Source of the DNA: NP936 sp002726085
GTDB taxonomy: Bacteria; Acidobacteriota; Vicinamibacteria; Vicinamibacterales; UBA8438
Length of the DNA: 57,694 nt
Direction of reading: 5' to 3'
NCBI GenBank assembly: GCA_036012905.1
Contig: DASCQF010000195.1
Coordinates: forward strand, 1-57,694
Position 1 is the first letter of the stretch; each line of letters opens with the position of its first letter. The translations under genes were made by a program, and so were the position numbers. Positions 53,232 to 57,694 of the stretch are shown in pieces. The notes below the pieces were generated by a model. The model did not search any database and had not been told where the DNA came from. It saw only the letters and a program-made list of their open reading frames with translations.

Positions 53232-55166
53232 ATGACGATGCTGGATCGCATGCGCCGGCACAAAGGGTGGCTGAAGTGGAGCCTCGGCCTGGTCTGCCTC
53301 GTCTTCATCTTTTTGTATGTGCCCCCGTTGGTTCAGCCGACGCCAGTGGGCACCGGCGCAATGACCGACGTGCTGGCACAGGTCGGCAACCAGGAGATTA
53401 CCGTCGGCGAGTTTCGCACCGTCTACTTGCAACAGCTTCAGAACTATCAGGCCCAGTCCGGTGGCGGGATTACCGCAGAGATACTGCAGTCGATGGGTAT
53501 CGACCGACAGATTCTCCAGCAGATGATCGACGAGTACGCGGCCCTGCAGGAGGCCGAGCGGCTGGGCGTGACGGTGACCGACGCTGAGGTGCGCGAGCGC
53601 ATCGTCTCGTTCCCGGCGTTTCAGCAGAACGGCCAGTTCATCGGCGAGCAGGCCTACATCCAGATGCTGCGGGTGCAGCAACCACCAATGACCCCGACGG
53701 ACTTCGAGGAGAACATCCGCCGGTCGTTGATGCTCGAGCGGCTACAAGCGCTGGTGACCGACTGGATTACGGTGACCGACGAGGACCTGCAGCAGGAGCA
53801 CGTCCGCCGCAACGAGAAGATCCGCGTCAGCGCTATCTCGTTCCGAGCAGACGACTTCCGCGAAGGCGTCGAGGCCAGCGATGAGGACGTCGCCGCGTTG
53901 TACGCGCAAAGCGCGGCCGATTACACGGTGCCGGAGAAGCGGCGCTTACGCTTCGTGCTCATCGATGTGCCGGCACTGAAGGACGCGTTTACCCCGAGCG
54001 ACCTCGACGTCCAGTCGTACTACGACAACAACCTCGACCGCTACACAGAACCGATGACACTGCGCGCCAGCCACATCTTGCTGCGCACCGAGGGCAAGGA
54101 CCAGGCGGAGGTGCAGGCCCAGGCCGAGGCGATCGTCGCCGAGGCGCGAGACGGCGCCGACTTCGCAGAGCTCGCACAGCAGTACTCGGAGGACGAGGGC
54201 ACGAAGGAGGTTGGTGGCGATTTGGGTCCGATCTCCCCGGGCCAGATGGTGCCGGAATTCGAAGGCGCCGCCTATGCGCTCGAACAGGACGAGATCAGCG
54301 ATCCGGTGACGAGCATGTTTGGCGTGCACGTCATCAAAGCAACCGAGAAGACCGGCGGCACGTCGCAGACACTGGCCGAGGTACGCGAGAGCGTCGTCGA
54401 CCTGCTGAAGCAGGAGAGCGCCGACGCGCGTGCCAGTGCCCTGGCGCAGGCCATGTCGGCCGAGATTACCGCTTCCGCCGACCCAGTCGCAGCCATGGAC
54501 GCGGCCGCGATACGACGGGGGCTCGAAGCCCAAGAGAGCGGCTTCGCGGCGCCGGGCGAGCCGATTCTCGGCCTCGGGTTCTCGTCGGACGTCACCGCGC
54601 AGGCCTTTCAGCTCCCGCAGGGTCAGGTGGCCGGCCCGATCCAGACCCCGACGGGTCCGGCCTTTGTGACCGTCGTCGGCATTCAGGCTCCCACCGTCCC
54701 CCCCCTCGAAGAGGTGGAGGCCCGGGTGCGAGACGACGTCATTCGCCGGAAGGCGTTCACGACAGCGCAGGAGCGGGCCGCCGAGATGGCGACCCTGCTA
54801 AAGACGGCTGATGACTTCACCGAGGCGGCCGAAGCCGAAGAGCTCGAGGTCGGTGCCAGCGACCTTATCGCACGCGGCGGCGCGGTGCCGGGCGTGGGTC
54901 TGAACGCGGCGGTCGAAGCCATGGCCTTTTCGCTGTCGGACGGCGAAACCAGCGACCCGGTGTTGACAGGCAACAGCGCCGTCATCCTGCACGTCCACGA
55001 ACGGCAAGAGGCCACCGAGTCGGACTTCCAGACCATGCGCGAGACGCTGCGCAGCGAGATGATTTCCGAGCAGCAGGGTCGGTTCTTCGCCGCCTACATG
55101 GAAAACGCCAAAACCCGCATCATCATCGACGTGGACATGGCCGCGTTCGCGCAGGCGGTGGTGTAG
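53232..55166 (+). CDS. ppiD: Peptidylprolyl isomerase of the PpiD/SurA type
   Basis: 644 residues. One N-terminal membrane anchor (WSLGLVCLVFIFLYVPPLV) and a SurA_N-like region are followed by a parvulin domain: LRASHILLRTEGKDQAEVQA, FAELAQQYSEDEGTKEVGGD and MFGVHVIKATEK. Periplasmic foldase at the inner membrane, thought to help outer-membrane and secreted proteins leave the translocon. ATG at 53232 with a GGGAG Shine-Dalgarno upstream. The exported proteins in this window are plausible clients. Confidence 0.92.
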   Translation: MTMLDRMRRHKGWLKWSLGLVCLVFIFLYVPPLVQPTPVGTGAMTDVLAQVGNQEITVGEFRTVYLQQLQNYQAQSGGGITAEILQSMGIDRQILQQMIDEYAALQEAERLGVTVTDAEVRERIVSFPAFQQNGQFIGEQAYIQMLRVQQPPMTPTDFEENIRRSLMLERLQALVTDWITVTDEDLQQEHVRRNEKIRVSAISFRADDFREGVEASDEDVAALYAQSAADYTVPEKRRLRFVLIDVPALKDAFTPSDLDVQSYYDNNLDRYTEPMTLRASHILLRTEGKDQAEVQAQAEAIVAEARDGADFAELAQQYSEDEGTKEVGGDLGPISPGQMVPEFEGAAYALEQDEISDPVTSMFGVHVIKATEKTGGTSQTLAEVRESVVDLLKQESADARASALAQAMSAEITASADPVAAMDAAAIRRGLEAQESGFAAPGEPILGLGFSSDVTAQAFQLPQGQVAGPIQTPTGPAFVTVVGIQAPTVPPLEEVEARVRDDVIRRKAFTTAQERAAEMATLLKTADDFTEAAEAEELEVGASDLIARGGAVPGVGLNAAVEAMAFSLSDGETSDPVLTGNSAVILHVHERQEATESDFQTMRETLRSEMISEQQGRFFAAYMENAKTRIIIDVDMAAFAQAVV

Positions 55167-55235
55167 GTTTCCCGGCGAGGCGCCCGCCTGGACACCGAGA
55201 AGAGTCCCTTCTTCAGGTGCCTGCTAAGACGCACG

Positions 55236-55263
55236 CCGGTAGCGAGGCCCTTTAGGGCCGCCC
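55236..55263 (+). repeat. Short palindrome repeat, copy 1 (downstream of sppA)
   Basis: CCGGTAGCGAGGCCCTTTAGG then GCCGCCC. The core GGCCCT-TT-AGGGCC is a palindrome. A near-identical copy in the same orientation lies at 57098-57126, so the sppA gene is bracketed by direct copies. Confidence 0.85.
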
Positions 55264-55266
55264 ATC

Positions 55267-57009
55267 CTACGGCACAAAGACACCGGGCATCAGGGCCAGG
55301 GGCTCGCCGCTTCTGAACAGCCTGAGAGGCGCGGTTGCCGCACCCAGTGCTCGCGCCGGCGGCAACGGGAACCAGCCGAGCCGGGTGGCGGCTTGTGCCA
55401 CGGTGAACCCTTCGTTCAACAGCTCGAACAGACTCTTGGGTCGCGGAAAGGCCACCAGCTCCACCTCGTCGTCGGCGTCAATGCCAACCCGCTCCTTGGC
55501 CAGAGCAATCGCCCGGCCTAGCCCGCCAAGCTCATCGATGAGGCCGTGCTCCTTCGCCTGACGGCCAGTCCAGACGCGCCCCTGCGCCACGTCGTGGACG
55601 GCGTCGCGCGTGGTACCGCGTCCCTCGGCGGCTTTCGTCAGGAACTGCTCGTAGATCGCGTCGATGTGCTCTTGCATCTTCGCGCGCTCGTCGTCGGAGA
55701 ACGGTGTGACCGGCGAATAGATCTCGGCGAACCGACCGTTGCTGACCGGCTCGAGTGTCACGCCGACCTTCTCGTAGGTACCGCCGGTCGTGATCTTGCC
55801 GGCCACGACGCCGATTGACCCCGTCAACGTCGCCGGTTGCGCGACGATCGTGTCGGCGCCCATGGCGATGTAGTACCCACCCGACGCACCCAGGTCGGAC
55901 ATCGACGCAATGACTGGCTTGTCGGCCTTCGCCAGCATCACTTCGCGCCAGATGACGTCTGAAGCGACCGCCGACCCACCGGGGCTGTCGATGCGCAGCA
56001 CGATGGCGCGCACCGAGTCGTCGGTCCGCGCGGCACGAATGGCCCGCACCAAGGTGTCTGACCCAAGCACCTCGCCGCCCGTGATGTCGACCCCGCCGGT
56101 GCCCGAGTTGATCGTGCCGACCGCGTAGATGAGCGCGATGCGCCGCCCGCGGTTCAGCCCCACCGAGGCGAGGCTGATCTGCCGGTAGTCGCGGTCGGAA
56201 ATCTCGCGCCAGTTGACCTCGCTAAACGGCTCCTGCCGCTTGACCTCGTCGGCATAGACGAGCGCATCGACCAGACCGGCCTCGACCGCGTCGGCAGGCA
56301 GGAACGGTCCCTCGTCGATGAGTCGCCGCACATCGCTCTTGGCCAACCGACGCCCATCGGCGATGCCGTCGACGATCTGCTCGTAGAGGTCGCGATTGAG
56401 CGACTCGGCCATCTCGCGATGGGCCGGCGTCATCGTCGTCTCGGTATAGAAGTTCGCCGCCGTCTTGAAATCGCCCGCGTTCAACATGTCGGGATGCGCG
56501 CCGATCTTGTCGAGAGCGCCCCGGATGAACATCTCGTAGCTCGCCACCCCAACCAGATCGAGCGGGCTGCCCGGCACCAGGAACACCTTGTCGGCCGCCG
56601 ATGCCAGGTAATACTCCTGGGTCCCCCCGAACTCGAGGAACGCTACGATCGGCTTCCCCGACTCCTTGTAGTCGAGCACCGCATCGCGAATCTCCTGCGC
56701 CTTGCCCCAGAGCAGCTGCGGGCCCGACGGTTTCAGAACAACGCCGCGGATGCGCGTGTCGACCTTCGCCTTGCGCAGGCTGTTGACCACCGACTGCACC
56801 GTGGGCCCGTCCCCCATCAGCGAGGTCAGCAGCGGATTCGCTTGTCGTTCGGACAGCCCCCCAGGCACACGCAGCACCAGCACCGAGTTGGACGCCACCG
56901 ATGGCGCCCGCGACACCATGAAGTACATCGTGGCCATCCCGGCCATCGACACCACAACCGCCGACAGCAGGAAGACGACGATGACCTTGACACCGCGCGG
57001 AACACTCAC
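55267..57009 (-). CDS. sppA: Signal peptide peptidase SppA, 67-kDa type
   Basis: 580 residues with two S49 domains. An N-terminal membrane anchor (VIVVFLLSAVVVSMAGMAT) precedes the first, whose catalytic Lys is in NAGDFKTAANFY. The second has MSDLGASGGYYIAMGAD with the catalytic Ser. SppA degrades cleaved signal peptides in the inner membrane. The start is the GTG at 57009 after AAGGAGGTTGCC; a start at 57108 would translate the REP-like element and is improbable. Confidence 0.94.
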   Translation of the reverse strand: MSVPRGVKVIVVFLLSAVVVSMAGMATMYFMVSRAPSVASNSVLVLRVPGGLSERQANPLLTSLMGDGPTVQSVVNSLRKAKVDTRIRGVVLKPSGPQLLWGKAQEIRDAVLDYKESGKPIVAFLEFGGTQEYYLASAADKVFLVPGSPLDLVGVASYEMFIRGALDKIGAHPDMLNAGDFKTAANFYTETTMTPAHREMAESLNRDLYEQIVDGIADGRRLAKSDVRRLIDEGPFLPADAVEAGLVDALVYADEVKRQEPFSEVNWREISDRDYRQISLASVGLNRGRRIALIYAVGTINSGTGGVDITGGEVLGSDTLVRAIRAARTDDSVRAIVLRIDSPGGSAVASDVIWREVMLAKADKPVIASMSDLGASGGYYIAMGADTIVAQPATLTGSIGVVAGKITTGGTYEKVGVTLEPVSNGRFAEIYSPVTPFSDDERAKMQEHIDAIYEQFLTKAAEGRGTTRDAVHDVAQGRVWTGRQAKEHGLIDELGGLGRAIALAKERVGIDADDEVELVAFPRPKSLFELLNEGFTVAQAATRLGWFPLPPARALGAATAPLRLFRSGEPLALMPGVFVP

Positions 57010-57023
57010 GGCAACCTCCTTGG

Positions 57024-57095
57024 TTCTGTGGCGCAGGCCTTCAGGCCTGCGAGCAAGGCGACAGCCTTGCCCCGCGGACGTCGACACAACCGAGC
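57024..57095. repeat. REP-like element, copy D (inverted relative to copy A)
   Basis: Read on the minus strand it has GCTCGGTTGTGTCGAC, GCAAGGC-TGTC-GCCTTGC and GCAGGCCT-GA-AGGCCTGC followed by GCGCCACAGAA. It matches copy A (20352-20460) over about 70 bp. The outer CTAGACC arms are absent. Directly upstream of sppA. Confidence 0.88.
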
Positions 57096-57097
57096 GT

Positions 57098-57126
57098 CCC
57101 GGTAGCAAGGCCCTTCAGGGCCGCCC
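57098..57126 (+). repeat. Short palindrome repeat, copy 2 (upstream of sppA)
   Basis: CCCGGTAGCAAGGCCCTTCAG then GGCCGCCC. Core GGCCCT-TC-AGGGCC. It differs from the copy at 55236 at two positions and is adjacent to REP-like copy D. Confidence 0.85.
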
Positions 57127-57215
57127 TCTCTCCAGGTCTGCCGACGCGCTCTCTGACCCGAGTATACGTGACCCTTAGGCCCGCCCGCCGCTGGCGTGGG
57201 TGCGACCGTCTTGGT

Positions 57216-57244
57216 TATACTGATCGTTCGGCCACACGGCCGAA
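57216..57244 (+). promoter_or_regulatory. Candidate tRNA promoter -10 and leader hairpin
   Basis: TATACT at 57216-57221 is a good -10 hexamer, but I found no convincing -35. Just downstream, TTCGGCC-ACAC-GGCCGAA (57227-57244) is a perfect 7-bp hairpin located in the leader of the tRNA-Leu transcript, 11 bases before the mature 5' end. Confidence 0.4.
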
Positions 57245-57255
57245 GTCCCCCACTT

Positions 57256-57343
57256 GCGGAAGTGGCGGAATTGGCAGACGCGCAGGCCTCAGGAGCCTGT
57301 GGGACTTAGTCCCATGGGGGTTCAAGTCCCCCCTTCCGCACCA
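57256..57343 (+). tRNA. tRNA-Leu (anticodon CAG)
   Basis: An 88-nt sequence with encoded CCA. The acceptor stem is GCGGAAG/CTTCCGC. The anticodon loop CTCAGGA between CAGGC and GCCTG gives anticodon CAG, reading CUG. The long variable arm TGGGAC-TTA-GTCCCA and T arm GGGGG-TTCAAGT-CCCCC fit a class II leucine tRNA. It is preceded by a candidate -10 and hairpin and followed by a perfect 9-bp inverted repeat. Confidence 0.95.
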
Positions 57344-57393
57344 TCACTCCAGGCCCGAACGACGGGACTCAATCGACATTCTCGGCGCCGATT

Positions 57394-57417
57394 TGCCGGC
57401 CGCTGGATCGGCCGGCA
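57394..57417. terminator. Perfect 9-bp hairpin downstream of the tRNA
   Basis: TGCCGGCCG and CGGCCGGCA with a 6-nt loop. It lies about 50 bp beyond the tRNA 3' end and could end its transcript, although no U-tract follows. The remaining bases to 57557 hold no gene I can see, apart from a G8 run near 57509-57516. Confidence 0.4.
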
Positions 57418-57557
57418 GAATGCCCAGTGTGCGGCGAATGTGCGACAGATGACCGGCCGACGAACCGATCCCAGCGCCTGAGGGCATCGCGATCGGCCTT
57501 TGCGGTGGAGGAATTGGGGGGGGTATGCTCGAACCAGACCTTCGGCAATCTCGACAG

Positions 57558-57694
57558 GGTTCTGTCAACTTGAGGGCGGACCTGGCACAGTAACTGTATG
57601 CCGAGCTACCGAGGATACCGGTTTCCGCCCGAGATCATCAGTTACGCGGTGTGGTTGTACCACAGGTTCAGTCTCAGTTTCCGGGACGTGGAGG
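57558..57694 (+). mobile_element. Left end of an IS6-family-like insertion sequence (cut by window)
   Basis: GGTTCTGTCAACTT at 57558 resembles the terminal inverted repeat of IS6-family elements, which typically begin GGTTCTGT or GGCTCTGT. It is followed about 40 bp later by the transposase start. The other end is outside the window, so target duplication and completeness cannot be judged. Confidence 0.6.
57598..57694 (+). CDS. Transposase, IS6-family-like (partial)
   Basis: Only the first 32 residues are present. YRGYRFPPEIISYAVWLYHR followed by FSLSFRDVE matches the conserved start of IS6/IS26-type DDE transposases (FKGRHFPPEII then a YPLSYRDLE-type segment). ATG at 57598. The protein continues beyond the window. 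The transposase would insert by copy-in cointegrate formation. Confidence 0.8.
   Translation, partial: MPSYRGYRFPPEIISYAVWLYHRFSLSFRDVE

Noticed and set aside
57009..57108. N-terminal extension of SppA from 57108
   Set aside because: It would translate the REP-like element. The GTG at 57009 has a strong AAGGAGG and gives a normal signal anchor.

Overview
The window is a high-GC bacterial chromosome segment with about 42 protein genes, one tRNA and a partial insertion sequence. The gene set is Gram-negative: an outer-membrane beta-barrel protein, PpiD and SppA envelope factors, MreBCD/PBP2/RodA, and a YpdA-like bacillithiol disulfide reductase. Together with the many exported peptidases and ECF/anti-sigma pairs, this suggests an Acidobacteriota relative, perhaps of the Vicinamibacteria. 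That placement is inferred from style and gene content, not from a marker alignment.

Layout. 584-5535: a three-part exported protease/propeller/barrel protein, a small zinc-finger protein and a TPR protein with two retropepsin domains. 5754-7044: a ferredoxin-NuoB-NuoI cluster without the rest of complex I. 7240-11231: a metallo-hydrolase, then lipA, a family 5 uracil-DNA glycosylase and lpdA. 11415-16607: an M49-like metallopeptidase broken by an in-frame TAA, followed by an AAA ATPase/VWA/LON-domain set. 16617-21428: YpdA, an exported protein, folE, 3-hydroxyacyl-CoA dehydrogenase, PilZ and a membrane-anchored unknown. 21623-25228: two paired ABC ATPase/permease modules. 25383-31536: HD phosphohydrolase, dicarboxylate symporter, Nudix, tsaD, mtnA and a nucleoside transporter. 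31654-35299: a HEAT-repeat protein and an HD-GYP protein that share an N-terminal domain; the second is frameshifted at a C9 tract. 35395-41178: M14 peptidase, phosphatase, DinB and MGMT proteins. 41306-44115: sigma/anti-sigma/DUF4097 operon. 44149-52904: RNase G, the rod-shape cluster and a diguanylate cyclase. 53232-57009: PpiD and SppA. 57256-57694: tRNA-Leu(CAG) and the left end of an IS6-family element.

The strongest signal not explained by genes is repetitive intergenic DNA. One family is a heptanucleotide tandem array, consensus CTYCTGM, at ten clear loci; several arrays share a flank and two lie against start codons where they can act as the Shine-Dalgarno sequence. A second family is a composite palindromic REP-like element (20352-20460, 27789-27848, 57024-57095), and a third short palindrome flanks sppA on both sides. 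Two genes carry disruptions that could be biological or sequencing errors: TAA at 12834-12836 and the C9 tract at 35066-35074.
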